DNA of 64,000 nt from Tetradesmus obliquus (Eukaryota; Chlorophyta; Chlorophyceae; Sphaeropleales; Scenedesmaceae): the NCBI GenBank assembly GCA_030272155.1, contig CP126207.1:682001-746000 (forward strand), in the 5' to 3' direction. The position numbers and the translations under genes are program-made. The notes under the pieces are model-generated. The model was not told the DNA's origin. It saw only the letters and a list, made by a program, of their open reading frames with translations, and did no database searches. This document shows, piece after piece, positions 35,901 through 45,487 of this stretch (position 1 is its first letter; each line of letters begins with the position of its first letter).

Positions 35901-38900
35901 GAACCTCCCATTGGCTCGAAAGCTTGCGCCTCCACATACTCCGGCCTGCGGCAGGAATAACATGGCATATGACATGTCAGTAACAAATGACTTCAGCAAA
36001 GCAAGGCATGCCGGCCTTGCTGTGCAGCGCTTCGATCAGGGAGCCGCCCATGGGCTCGAAAGCCTGCGCCTCCACATACTCGGGCCGGCAAATAACATGT
36101 TACATAACAAACTGTCAAATGGAGGGGGGGGGGTCTTTGTGTGCAGCGCTTTGATCAGGGAGCCGCCCATGGGCTGAAAAGACTGTGCGTCCACAAACTC
36201 GGGCCTGCGACAGCAGACACATGTCATTTAACATGTCACAAATCAACCTAGATCGTTAAATTGGCAGTCCAGCTGTCTATGGATAAAGCACGCAGAGAGC
36301 CGCCTGTTTCTTCAAAGCATTGAGCATCAACGTACGCCGGCCTGCAGCAGCAATGAATGAATGAAGGAATGAGCTACGCGTGGTGTGTTAACACTCGCCA
36401 CCCGCGTAAGTTAGGGAGGGTGTGTGTGTGACGACGAGAATACCCCATGCGCCTTCACACCTCCTACCAGCAGCAGGTATACTTCTGCAAGCAGCGCTCT
36501 GCTCCGCTTAACGGCAGAGAACAGTAACATGATATCCTAGATGGTGATGAACTAGAGACCACAAAAAGCAGTAATTTGATAGGTTGCCTGTAGTGGGAGC
36601 ACAGTAGCACCTTTGCGAGAAACCGCACCAGCAGCACAAGCCATGGAGAAGGCAGGCACTATGCACAGGGAACCTGAACACCAACAGCAGCACACAAATC
36701 AAAATCACCTGTAGTAGGGGCACAGCAGTGCCTTGGACAGGAACCGCACCAGCAGCACACGCCTTGTTGGTAATAACACAAGTCATACCTGTCTTAAAAG
36801 ATTCATCGTCACAAGGTGAAGCAAACCTGTGTGAATTGATATGGACTTCACCTGTAATAGGGGCACAGCAGTGCCTTGGCCAGAAAGCGCACCAGCAGCA
36901 CGGGCCTTGTTGGAAATAACACAAGTCATAACAGATTCATCGTCACAAGGTGAAGCCGACCTGTGTGAATTGACATGGACTTCACCTGTAATAGGGGCAC
37001 AGCAGTGCCTTGGCCAGGAAGCGCACCAGCAGCACGGGCCTTGTTATAAATAACACAAGTCATAACAAATTCATCGTCACAAGGTGAAATAACCTGTGTG
37101 AATTGACATGGACTTCACCTGTAATAGGGGCACAGAAGTGCCTTAGCCAGGAAGCGCACCAGCAGCACGCGCCGCTTGGGCCGCATCGCCCGCAGCGTGG
37201 CAGCGTCCAGCTGCAGCAGCGCCGCATCCACAAACAGCTTCAGGAAGTACGGCACATACTCTGCGTGAAGTTCACGGCAGCAGCAAGGGAGTTCACGGTG
37301 AAATGTAAGCAATCACAATGATAGAGATGTGAGTGGCGGCATCAAGCTGCAGCAGCGCCGCATCCACACACAGCTTGAGAAAACACATACTCTGCAAGTC
37401 ACGGCAGGAAGTTCACTGCAGCAGTCAAAAGGCTCACACTGAAGTTCACTGCAGCAGTGAAAAGGCTCACACTGAAGTTCACCGCAGCAGTCAAAAGGCT
37501 CATTGTGAGGTTCATACAGTGCGCGCGCTGGTGCATGCAGAGGGGAACAGCAACACCAGCAAAAAAAGACCACCCTACACCAAGCTAAACTTGGTGCAAC
37601 CCAACCCCCAAAGAGATGCCCATGACTGTCCAGGTGCACGATGATGCACTTGCAGACGCCCTCGTGCACACAGACACCAACAACAAGTAACCATGAAGAA
37701 AACACAATAATCTGAAACACAACACATACAACCGCACCTGCAAAAGGCAGTGGGTGGCTGTCAATGTGTGCGATGATGCACTTGCACACGCGCTCGTGCA
37801 GCCGGCCAGCAAGGTCCCGCCACGCGTTGAGCTCAGCGGGAGGCAGCGGCGCACCTGATAAGGAAACAGCAACAGCAACAGCAGCAGCGGCAGCGGCAGC
37901 AGCAGAGGTGAGCTTTGATGCCGATTTGCTGGACTTGCCGAATTTTTATAATAAGGCCGGCCAGTTCCCGCCACGCATTCAGCTCAGCGGGAGGCAGCAG
38001 CGCACCTGATAAGGAAACAGCAGCAGCAGCAGCAGCAGCAGCAGCGGCAGCGGCAGCGGCAGCAGCAGTTTGTTAGCTTTGATGCCGATTTGCTGGACTT
38101 GCCGAATTTTTAATACAACGCCAGCCAGTTCCCGCCGCGCATTTAGCTCAGCGAGAGGCAGCGGCGCACCTGATAAGGAAACAGCAGCAGCAGCAGCAGC
38201 AGCAGCGGCAGCGGCAGCGGCAGCAGCAGTTTGTTATCTTTGATGCCGATTTGCTGAACTTGCCGAATTTTAAAAATAAGGCCGGCCAGGTCCCGCCGCG
38301 CATTCAGCTCAGCGGGCGGCAGCGGCGCACCTGATAAGGAAACAGCAACAGCAACAGCAGCAGCAGCAGCAGCAGCAGCGGGCGGCAGCAGCGACAGCAG
38401 CAGTTTGTTAGCTTTGATGCCGATTTGCTGAACTTGCCGAATTTAAAAAATAAGGCCGGCCAGGTCCCGCCGCGCATTCAGCTCAGCGGGCGGCAGCGGC
38501 GCACCCGATAAGGAAACAGCAGCAGCAACAGCAGCTGCAGCAGCAGCAGCAGCGGGCGGCAGCAGCAGCAGCGACAGTAGCAGTTTGTTAGCTTTGACGC
38601 CGGTTTGCTGGACTTGCCGCATATTAAATACAGCCGCCGGCCCGTTCCCGCCGCGCATTGAGCTCAGCGGGCGGCAGCGGCGCACCTGCCACAGCAGCAG
38701 CAGCATCAGCAGCAGCATCAGCAGCAGCAGCAGGAGCGGCGGCAGCACATTGAGCGCAAGCAGATTGAATTGCTGGCAACAAGGCACAGCTTCATCGCAA
38801 AGTTGCTGACCTCGCCCAATGCCACAGACTACAAGGCTCAGCAACCCCAGCCACAGCTGCCGCTGCCGCCATATACAAGACCAAAACACTGCTGAAACCC

Positions 38901-41900
38901 TTACACCTCAACTGCGGGAACCCGCCCTTGAGTTGGTTTGCAGCACCATGCAGCAGCTCCAGCAGCTGCCAAGTGCCATCAGGCTCAGCCCAAGCCCTGG
39001 CCACAGCTGCTGCTGGCGCTTAACCCTTGACACACAATGCTAAACCCTTAAACCCCACCTGCGGGCACCCCGGCCATGAGCTGGTTTGCAGCGCCGTGCA
39101 GCAGCTCCAGCAGCTGCCGCGTGCCTTCAGGTAAGCCGGCAGGGTCTGCACCTCAACCACCTGCACCAAACCCTAAACCCTATACCCTGAAGCTGCTGCT
39201 GTCAACCCTTGACCCTAAAACACACCTGCAGGCACCCCGGCCATGAGCTGGTTTGCAGCACCATGCAGCAGCTCCAGCAGCTGCCGAGTGCAGTCAGGCA
39301 CTGCAAGAAAACTTGGCTCACTGCCGGCCTAACCCAAAGCCCTAGCAACACCTGCTGCTAACCCCAAACCATTGACTGCTGAACCCTTAAACCCCACCTG
39401 CAGGCACTCCTGCCATGAGCTGATTGGCAGCACCATGCAGCAGCTCCAGCAACTGCCTCGTGCCTTCAGGTAAGCCGGCAGGGTCCGCAATGAGTGGCAG
39501 CAGCTCTGTTGTGCCGTTGACTGCCGCCTTGGCAAACAGGCCGTGGATCTGCAGACATATTGGCAGCAAGCTTAAGTAAACCTACAGGTTTCATGATTTG
39601 AAAACTGCTGGGGAAGCCTGTTGCCGCAGCATCAGAATGCGCAGGGTGCATAAGCAGAAAAATAGGCCGGCAGGGTCCGCAATGAGTGGCAGCAGCTCGG
39701 TTGTGCCGTTGACTGCTGCCTTAGCAAACAAGCCGTGGATCTGCAGCAGGGTTGAGGAGATGATAGGACAGCGGCAGGTTTTCAGGATGATTGTTTGAGG
39801 GTTCAGGGTTTCGCCGCGGCTCAAAATTGAGCAGGGTGGAGCAACGGAAAGGCAGGCCGGTAGGATTTGTAATGAGCGGCAGCAGCTCTGTGCTGCTCAC
39901 TGCCGCCTTGGCAAACAGACCATGAATCTTTAGACGAAATTGATACACAGCGTGTGGTTCAAGGCTGCAAACATTCACAGTGTCGCTCTCCTCTTGCTGC
40001 TGCTGCTGCTGATGATGAAAATACATTTTGTGCAGCTTATGCAAACCTCCAAGCAACCACCCTCTCTCAATGCACCACCTTCATCAACAGTATGGTATGA
40101 TTAAATCTATTCGTATAAAACACCGCCATGCCCATCTTCTAGCCGCCGCCTAGGTGCAGTTGCGGTAGGGAAACAGGGAGTTATCAATGCCATCTGATTG
40201 TGCTTGCTGTTTTGCATCCTGTCAATGGCTGCCGTTGTTGCTCAGCTGCTAAGAGCTAGCCACTTGAAACACAGCAGTGAACAACTGTGAAATACAACCA
40301 CGATGCGACGCAACAAAGAAGTGACCCACAAATATATATAACAAAAAAATACAAAACAACCCAGAGGTGACCAACAGTGAGGACCAGAAGTGAAATATAA
40401 CACACAGCCCCGCCCACCTGCCAGCCGCCGCCGGCTGCGCCGCCGCCAGCCGCCGCTGCTGCTGCATCTGCTGCTGCTGCTGTCGCGCTGCTGCTGCTAG
40501 GGTTTAGGAACGCCGGCAGGTGAGCAGCCACCAGCTGCTGCAGCGGTGCTGCACACTCCTTCAGCTTTTCTTTATAAAGCTGCCTCTCCGCCTGCAGCCG
40601 GCTTGTTATGCTGGCCATGCCTGCGTAACAAGAAAGTAACAGCCAATGTAACAGTCACAAGAGTTGGTACAAAGGCGGCAGGTCCGCAGTAGTGCTGCAA
40701 ATTCTTCTAAGTCTTGATTGTACGGCTGCCGCTCCGCCTGCAGCCGGCTCGTTATCCTGGCCATGCCTGCACAAAATGGAACTAACAGCCAATGTAACAG
40801 TTACAGGAATAAGTAAAAGACAGCAAAAAGACCAAGAAGGACAGTAAAAAGACCGCCGGAAACAAGCAAGAAGCCACAAAAAAAAGCCAGGAAGCAATTA
40901 GCAGAGGACTGCAGCAGAAACACGGCACTCACCGAGTGCTGATGCTGACGCGCCCGGCTGCTGTGTCAGAGGCTCCGCAACAAACCGTTTGGTCAGAAGC
41001 CCTTTGAAGATGTGCTTCAACGCCCGCAGCGCACTCATGTGAAAAACCAACAGTACAAAACAAACCGCCAAAAGAACCTGGAAAAAGCCGCAAAAGCTTG
41101 AAACCAAGCAGAAGACTGCAGCAGAAACACGGCGCTCACCCATTGCTGCTGCTGACGCGCCCGGCTGCTGTGTCAGTGGCTCCGCCACAAACCGTTTGGT
41201 CAGCAGGCCCTTGAAGATGTGCTTCAGCGCCCGCAGCGCGCGCAGCTTGAACTGCGGCGCAAAGGGGCTGCCCCAATCTGCCGCTGCTAGCAGGTGCGAC
41301 AGCACGTCCGGCCACCTGCAAGCATCATTTGTCACGGCCATCAGGTTCCAACATACCATTGCAACGTGTTGGGCTTGTTGAGCGAGCAGAGGATGCAATG
41401 TATTTCTATGTTATGCGTTGTAATTTGATGTTATGTTGAGGAGAGGATGTACAGGCACAGCCCTGAACTGCACTGCACTGTCACTGTGGCCGATATGATG
41501 TTAGTTTGGTATTTAACTAAACAACTTGAAGGGAAGTCGAATGCGCAGAAGCTGCTGGCCAGCAGCCCCAGCTGCAGCGCCGCACTGTCACTCTACCCAA
41601 CTGCCAGTCAAAGTGTTACATTTTGTGTCATAACAATGTCATGTGTTACTGTCATTTAAGTGTGAATTGTTGTTTGATTGACATACCTGGAGGGGAAGTC
41701 GAATGCGCAGATGTTGCTGGCAAGCAGGCCCAGCTGCAGCGCCACGCGATCACTGGGGTCACTCAGCATCAGCTGCAGCACTGCATTGCGCACTGAGCCC
41801 TTTTCCTCCTCCGGCACACGGCTCCATTCCCTATGATAGCAGCAGCAGCAGCAGCAGAGGCAGCAGCAGCAGCAGCGTTTGTCAGCATCAGCTGCAGCAC

Positions 41901-42132
41901 TGGCAATTGGATGCTTGCCAATTGCTTGAACCTGTCATTGTCAGGTCCTTGTGATCATCAGAGCTGCATGCTTCTGGGTGTTACATAGTGTGATCAGTCG
42001 GTTGTTACATGACAGATATGTAACAGCAGAAGTAACAACGTAACAGTTGTGCCCACCGTGTGCCCAGCGTCTTGCGCCAGTTGCCTCCCACGGTGTTCTT
42101 GGCAACCACAACTGCCAGCAGGCGAGTGGGCT

Positions 42133-42192
<60 letters not shown>

Positions 42193-42284
42193 GCAGCACA
42201 TAACATAGAGCTTGCTGTTGAACAACACATGTTGCACCCACATGCAGCTGTTTTTGTGGCTGGATGAGCAGTATGTACTGAAAA

Positions 42285-42315
<31 letters not shown>

Positions 42316-43094
42316 CCTACAGCGAGAGGCAACAAGACAGCTGTACTGCAGCATGTACGGCAGCGCTATGGCAGTATGATGGGTGAGATACCTGCTGCTG
42401 CTGCTGCTGCTGCTGCTGCATGTGGCATTCCTGCCAGTTCCTAGCCCATACCAATGCACAAGATGGATGTGAGACGAAAGGCTTGCCGCTACTACATCAT
42501 TATTTAAACGAGATAGTTCAAGTAGCAGTGCAATAGAGCTGCCTGTGCAGCAACCTCTGCAGTGTACCGCTTGCAGGACACTTTTTATTTTTGAAATTGT
42601 GCAGCAGTTGCTTCCCTCTCTTGTGCTCGACACGCAAGTTGTGCTCAACACGCAAGCTGTCTCTGCTGTGCAACAGCTGCTGTGCAAATCTACATGCACA
42701 ATCAAGTGCTTTGTGCACAGATGATAGCTGTGTAGCTGCCTATGCAGTACAACAATGGGGCCGCTGCAACTGCTGCTGCTGCTGTTCAAACCTGTGGTGC
42801 CGCTTCCCCACTGCCTCGATCCCGCTGAGCGTAGCTATATCCGCTAATCACGATCAAATACGATCATTTACGCACCTCATCGATCGCGGAATGCTCCTGC
42901 ACGATCCGCATGAGCGAGTGTAGGAAGCCAGGTGCTGCGTCTGTCTCCCAAGCCCGAATGGCAGCCTCAGCAGGCACGCGCTCTGCTGTTGCGTGGCTCA
43001 TAGCTGCACGTATGGTTTGCAGAACTGCTTCGACAGGCACGGCTTGCGGAGCAGGAGCCATGGCCTGCTGCTGTAGCTGCTGTGAGTGATCCAT
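17768..43094 (-). CDS. IPO11: Importin-11-like nuclear transport receptor, 27 exons, 1312 aa
   Basis: Exons, high to low: 43094-42876, 42130-42057, 41830-41687, 41315-41140, 40620-40418, 39548-39398, 37854-37738, 37260-37119, 35945-35738, 34733-34639, 33552-33420, 32887-32835, 31945-31792, 30681-30499, 29943-29812, 29067-28960, 28571-28467, 27769-27632, 26768-26541, 25952-25698, 24755-24607, 23035-22898, 22426-22307, 21828-21744, 20394-20282, 19433-19292, 17941-17768. They sum to 3939 nt with all phases matching. The N terminus fits an importin-beta N-terminal domain (LLAVVVAKNTVGGNWRK, then CAFDFPSRWPDVL). Later blocks fit importin-11: ALTHEELEEWSSDPEGY, WLVGACGTELDREQW and PLLGYATNLHNPEAEVLVEE. 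The family consists of HEAT-repeat cargo carriers that bind RanGTP and work between cytosol and nucleus. Usual length is about 1000 aa; the excess is Ala/Ser/Gln tracts. The tail is acidic (DGDVDWGSGGEEAMM). Confidence 0.85.
17985..18240 (-). repeat. 5'-edge copies of importin last exon
   Basis: Three diverged copies of the acceptor (TTGCTCGCAG) and the start ELQPLV.SLLH lie upstream (higher coordinate) of the intact exon at 17941, separated by CAG-rich spacers. Confidence 0.8.
18690..19880 (-). repeat. Edge copies around importin exon 26
   Basis: 3'-edge copies of the SPSPAMQ|GTGCGT end lie at about 18690-18730, 18865-18920 and 19068-19130. 5'-edge copies of GDAVRHLDVFATFQAAMA lie at about 19610-19680 and 19735-19870. 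The intact exon is 19433-19292. Spacers carry CCCTAAACCC-type repeats (19125-19170). Confidence 0.8.
19930..20920 (-). repeat. Edge copies around importin exon 25
   Basis: 3'-edge copies (HLDGLHFE.QLNS..VLAARLNLS) lie at about 20125-20200, plus a diverged one near 19960-20035. Four 5'-edge copies (VCDEVDKxAGDxxHLDGL) lie between 20465 and 20920. Some of the latter differ by only a few bases. Spacers are packed with GTGACAC motifs. Confidence 0.85.
21160..21700 (-). repeat. 3'-edge copies of importin exon 24
   Basis: Four copies encode EQPARLA(RLA)GVMVK and a GTGGGTCAC-type donor, near 21165-21220, 21275-21325, 21388-21445 and 21628-21680. Donor-proximal sequence is itself expanded into short GTGACACGG-like repeats on the plus strand. 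Confidence 0.85.
22005..22590 (-). repeat. Edge copies around importin exon 23
   Basis: 3'-edge copies (GHMAMLGRFRRQIAAAALSR) lie at about 22005-22080 and 22155-22235. A 5'-edge copy (CRLLIADCISDIPxE) lies at 22500-22585. Spacers contain repeated TGGTCAAAC/TCAAACC motifs. Confidence 0.8.
23115..23575 (-). repeat. 5'-edge copies of importin exon 22
   Basis: Four copies of the exon start (RLFLGAPSALP) with the CTGCAG acceptor lie at about 23118-23155, 23235-23285, 23400-23435 and 23520-23560, upstream of the intact exon at 23035. Confidence 0.85.
23783..24600 (-). repeat. Dimeric ~411-bp higher-order repeat from importin exon 21 3' edge
   Basis: Four ~206-bp units (about 23842-24048, 24048-24255, 24256-24460 and 24461-24600) repeat the exon 21 end, encoding GNEALPLPRQGLPVKVLNVLEGFLEVLAR in order, plus donor and intron. 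Units 1 and 3 match each other, as do 2 and 4 (e.g. GAATTCAGACAG versus AGCATTCAGGCAG). So a dimer of about 411 bp was itself duplicated. Confidence 0.9.
24840..25270 (-). repeat. 5'-edge copies of importin exon 21
   Basis: Copies near 24840-24900, 24962-25028, 25092-25150 and a diverged one at 25225-25255 repeat the CAG acceptor and LYPADVPQLLLPCFQAMAQL. They are separated by coding-strand CTG tracts. Confidence 0.85.
25270..26115 (-). repeat. Edge copies around importin exon 20
   Basis: 3'-edge copies (LLASEVxQEGLAAAALVDVMLQ) lie at about 25270-25330, 25410-25485 and 25553-25625. A 5'-edge copy (AGQALQPYSEVISAALTAAI) lies at 26045-26108. The intact exon is 25952-25698. CAG (plus strand) tracts fill 25957-26040. 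Confidence 0.85.
26300..27005 (-). repeat. Edge copies around importin exon 19
   Basis: A nearly identical 3'-edge copy (PAVAPQLVGLLGNMSHLLKR onward) lies at about 26315-26445. 5'-edge copies (VQAVMYPLLGYATNLHN) lie at about 26800-26882 and 26905-26998, the latter degenerate. The intact exon is 26768-26541. A further short 3' relic is near 26185-26235. Confidence 0.85.
27190..28010 (-). repeat. Edge copies around importin exon 18
   Basis: 3'-edge copies (HSALMAVxTHLVxKLRHAAMANxQ) lie at about 27205-27275, 27340-27415 and 27535-27580. 5'-edge copies (VWQVSTKQASGGNADTGA) lie at about 27850-27880 and 27940-28000. The intact exon is 27769-27632. Confidence 0.85.
28305..30245 (-). repeat. Edge copies around importin exons 15-17
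   Basis: There is a 3'-edge copy of exon 17 at about 28305-28375 and one of exon 16 (LTGILEQLLAHVFGLLGRLSE) at 28815-28885. 3'-edge copies of exon 15 (AAVDAALSxAxGVQDxE) lie at about 29450-29515, 29550-29625 and 29690-29745. 5'-edge copies of exon 15 (VAAAKLAAS) lie at about 29985-30065, 30100-30165 and 30205-30240. Confidence 0.75.
30285..31245 (-). repeat. Edge copies around importin exon 14
   Basis: A long 3'-edge copy (HIGARDFVVALQAVQAVLLL onward) lies at about 30290-30395. Four 5'-edge copies (ARALWLVGACGTELExEQWV) start near 30810, 30942, 31077 and 31237, each followed by a long CTG tract on the coding strand. Copies are about 90% identical by eye. Confidence 0.9.
31595..32705 (-). repeat. 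3'-edge copies of importin exons 13 and 12
   Basis: A long copy of exon 13 (YASELAGLLRSRLPAFLGTA onward) lies at about 31600-31710, ending CTGCAG|GTAAGC. Two short copies of the exon 12 end (REACYR, donor GTGGGGC) lie at about 32540-32575 and 32640-32680. Confidence 0.8.
32690..32825. repeat. AT-rich island in an importin intron
   Basis: About 130 bp of almost pure A/T (TTATTATA and TATATTAT motifs), in sharp contrast to the surrounding GC-rich sequence. It lies between the intact exon 12 and its downstream 3'-edge copies. Confidence 0.8.
33110..34415 (-). repeat. Edge copies around importin exon 11
   Basis: 3'-edge copies (MLxRGGEEVAQALINLTARL) lie at about 33115-33195 and 33262-33335. Five 5'-edge copies (SIEVESGxxAxxxRPxGVGL) lie at about 33640-33705, 33830-33910, 34020-34095, 34190-34265 and 34360-34412, with period close to 180 bp for the middle ones. 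The intact exon is 33552-33420. Confidence 0.9.
34790..36345 (-). repeat. Edge copies around importin exons 10 and 9
   Basis: Three 5'-edge copies of exon 10 (VSAVVEALML plus HEELQ) lie at about 34800-34876, 34945-35025 and 35095-35157. 3'-edge copies of exon 9 (AEALQQLLSKEQ) lie at about 35295-35350 and 35510-35570. 5'-edge copies of exon 9 (RPEYVEAQAFEPMGGSLIEA) lie at about 36010-36090, 36140-36205 and 36270-36342. Confidence 0.85.
36585..37065 (-). repeat. Four 3'-edge copies of importin exon 8
   Basis: Copies near 36590-36630, 36712-36755, 36850-36900 and 36985-37040 encode VRFLAKALLCPYYR and its donor GTGAAGTCC (or variant). The last two share near-identical 125-130 bp units. A diverged 5'-edge relic lies at about 37340-37395. 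Confidence 0.9.
37620..38690 (-). repeat. Edge copies around importin exon 7
   Basis: One 3'-edge copy (VCKCIIVHLDSHGH) lies at about 37620-37665. Five 5'-edge copies (acceptor CTTATCAG or similar, then GAPLPPAELNARRDLAG) start near 38005, 38169, 38331, 38504 and 38687, with a period of about 165 bp including an intronic CTG tract. Confidence 0.9.
38890..39935 (-). repeat. Edge copies around importin exon 6
   Basis: 3'-edge copies (TRQLLELLHGAANQLMAGVP) lie at about 38915-38990, 39060-39130 and 39230-39300. 5'-edge copies (IHGLFAKAAVNGTTELLPLI) lie at about 39665-39742 and 39855-39930. The intact exon is 39548-39398. Spacers contain CCCTAAACCC runs. Confidence 0.9.
40690..41600 (-). repeat. 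Edge copies of importin exons 5, 4 and 3
   Basis: A 5'-edge copy of exon 5 (MARITSRLQAERQ) lies at about 40720-40770. A long 3'-edge copy of exon 4 (ALRALKHIFKGLLTKRFVAE onward) lies at about 40935-41038. A 3'-edge copy of exon 3 lies at about 41530-41600. Confidence 0.8.
42132..42192 (-). repeat. (CTG)n tract at the acceptor of importin exon 2
   Basis: About 20 triplets (CAG on the plus strand, CTG on the coding strand) directly precede the CAG acceptor of exon 2. CTG-on-plus exceptions in the same intron lie at 42281-42310 and 42393-42420. Confidence 0.85.
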
Positions 43095-44000
43095 TGCTCC
43101 CAGCGTGCGTACGCGGCGCCCGAGGACGCAGCCAAACTAATTGCAGCGTGGCAGTGTGGCTGGTGTGAGCGTATCGATGAAGGGAAGCGATCTTCAAGAG
43201 GTCGTCATGCTGCCTGTGTTGGTCTTCAAAGGGGTGCGTCGTAGAGCGGCACGTTTTTCAATGCATAACACGACTTCATCTACAAAATGGCTGTTGTGGG
43301 CCGCTGGTCGTGTGCCAACGTTCACAACAAGGGTACCCCAACTGAACAGGGTTTCCGATTATGTGGAACTTTCCGAGCCCAGCAGTGGCAATCCGTTTGC
43401 CTGCTCGTTTGGATTTGGGTTTGAAACTTCAAACACTCCAGCTGCACTGATGCAGTCGCAGCTGTGCCTCGCACCCGCACCCGCAGTAGCAAGCAGTACA
43501 GCAGAGTACTCTCTGCCTGCCCCAGGGGCTCAGTGTGCATACTGCCTTCGAGTCAACCGCCGTGCGCGACTAGTATAACATCAACTCGCTAAACTATTAT
43601 TTGTTTATTCATTCGGCAACTCATCACGGGAGGCACTGTTTGATGTGTGGGTCTAATATATTCTCATACTTAACGGTTGTGCTGTTCACCCCAGCCGCTG
43701 CAGGCTGCAGCTGCATTGCACTTGTAGAACATTGCACCGCGCAGTCCGTGCAGTGCAGTACATTTGTGACAGTTGCTCCAGTGATATCCTCGGAAAGTAA
43801 GCCATATATATAGCAGCACTCTTGAGCGCTGATGCACTATTGAGTGCCGATGCACCGTTGCCGCACAACTCTGCCAGAGTGGTCCAGTGGACCGCACAGT
43901 ACGTGCACACAACCACGGCGAACAGCAGCAGTAATACCAATCACCAATTACCAAAGTAGGGCCGCAGGCCCACCCGCTAAATTTGTGCTGCTGCTGAGGA
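43095..44000. other. Spacer upstream of the importin gene
   Basis: No recognised gene. A 145-codon plus-strand open frame (43141-43578) begins 46 bp from the importin start in divergent orientation. It lacks CAG tracts and edge copies and has no family I know, so I treat it as unsupported. The importin promoter must lie here. Low triplet-repeat content separates it from its surroundings. Confidence 0.5.
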
Positions 44001-44019
44001 GGTTCCGTGTGCTTTGCTG

Positions 44020-44101
44020 CCACCCGCTGCAGCAGCACGCAGCGCACTGGCGCGCCATCTGAACCAGCCAGCCTGGCAGGCAGACAACCACGGGGCTGCT
44101 G

Positions 44102-44133
<32 letters not shown>

Positions 44134-44310
44134 CACCGCAGTTCTGTGTGCTTTGCTGCTGCCACCAGCTGCTGCAGCACGCAGCGCGGCACTGGCGCGC
44201 CATCCGACCCAGCTAGCTTGGCAGGTAACATTGAAACCTGCTGCTGCTGCTGCTGCTGCTGCTCACAGTTCTGTATGTTTTGCTGTCACCAGCTGCTGCA
44301 GCACGCAGCG

Positions 44311-44358
<48 letters not shown>

Positions 44359-44419
44359 AGCACGCAGCGCACTGGCGCCCCATCCGACCCAGCTAGCTTG
44401 GCAGGCAGAAACACGCTCG

Positions 44420-44456
<37 letters not shown>

Positions 44457-45235
44457 ATTACTGCTGCTGCTCACAGTTCCGTATGCCGTGCTGTCACCAG
44501 CTGCTGCAGCACACAACGCACTGGCGCGCCATCTGAACCAGCCAGCTTGGCAGGCAGATAACAACGGTGCTGCTGCTACTGCTGCTGCTGCTGTTCACAG
44601 TTCTGTGTGCTGTGTTGTTGTCACCAGCTGCTGCAGCACGCAAGCGCACAGGTGCACCATGGTGCACTTGGTGGCCATCAGACCCAGCATGGTTTGCGTT
44701 GATGGCTGCCTGCACCCTAACCCAGCAAGCTTGACAAGCATGAAAACGATTGTGCTGCTGCTGCTGTTCACAGCTCTGTGTGCTGTGTTGCTGTCACCAG
44801 CTGCTGCAGCACGCAGCGCACAAGCACCCCGTTTGACCTAGCCAGCTTGGCAGGTGACATTCATACGTGCTGTTGCTGCTGCTGCTGATGCTCATCGCAG
44901 TTCTGTATGTTTTGCTGTCACCAGCTGCTGCAGCACGCACTGGGGCGCAGTCCGAGCCAGCCAGCTTGGCAGGTGACACTCAAACATGCTGCTGCTGCTG
45001 CTGCTGCTGCTGTTGCTGCTGCTCACAGTTCCGTATGCTGTGCTGTCACCAGCTGCTGCAGCACGCAGCGCACTGGGGCGCCATCCGACCCAGCTAATCT
45101 TGCAGGTAACATTCAAACGTGCTGCTGCTGCTGCTGCTGCTGCTCACAGTTCTGTGTGCTTTGCTGCTGCCACCAGCTGCTGCAGCACGCACTGGCGCGC
45201 AATCCGAGCCAGTCAGCTTGGCAGGCAGAAACACA
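44020..45235 (-). repeat. Array of ~10 copies of the cyclase terminal exon 3' edge
   Basis: Copies recur every ~120-150 bp, near 44030, 44170, 44300, 44360, 44510, 44640, 44815, 44935, 45060 and 45180. Each repeats LPAKLAGSDGAPVRC, LQQLV and a stop-bearing end, followed on the plus strand by a CTG tract. Several keep an open frame and others are shifted. They lie beyond the gene's own stop at 45279. Confidence 0.9.
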
Positions 45236-45278
45236 CTCGTGCTGCTGCCGCCGCTGCTGCTGCTGCTGCTGCTGCTGC

Positions 45279-45443
45279 TCATAGTTCCGTATGTTTTGCT
45301 GTCACCAGCTGCTGCAGCACACAGCGTACTGGGGCACCATCCGACCCTGCTAGCTTGGCAGGTAGGCACATCTGGTGGTACCACCCCCGCTGCACTTGTG
45401 ACAGGTCAAGGCCCTCGATTACAACAACACCCTACAGCAGCAT

Positions 45444-45487
<44 letters not shown>

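Noticed and set aside
43141..43578. 145-codon open frame as a divergent gene
   Set aside because: No recognisable family, no splice structure, and no support beyond an open frame in GC-rich DNA; kept only as a remark.
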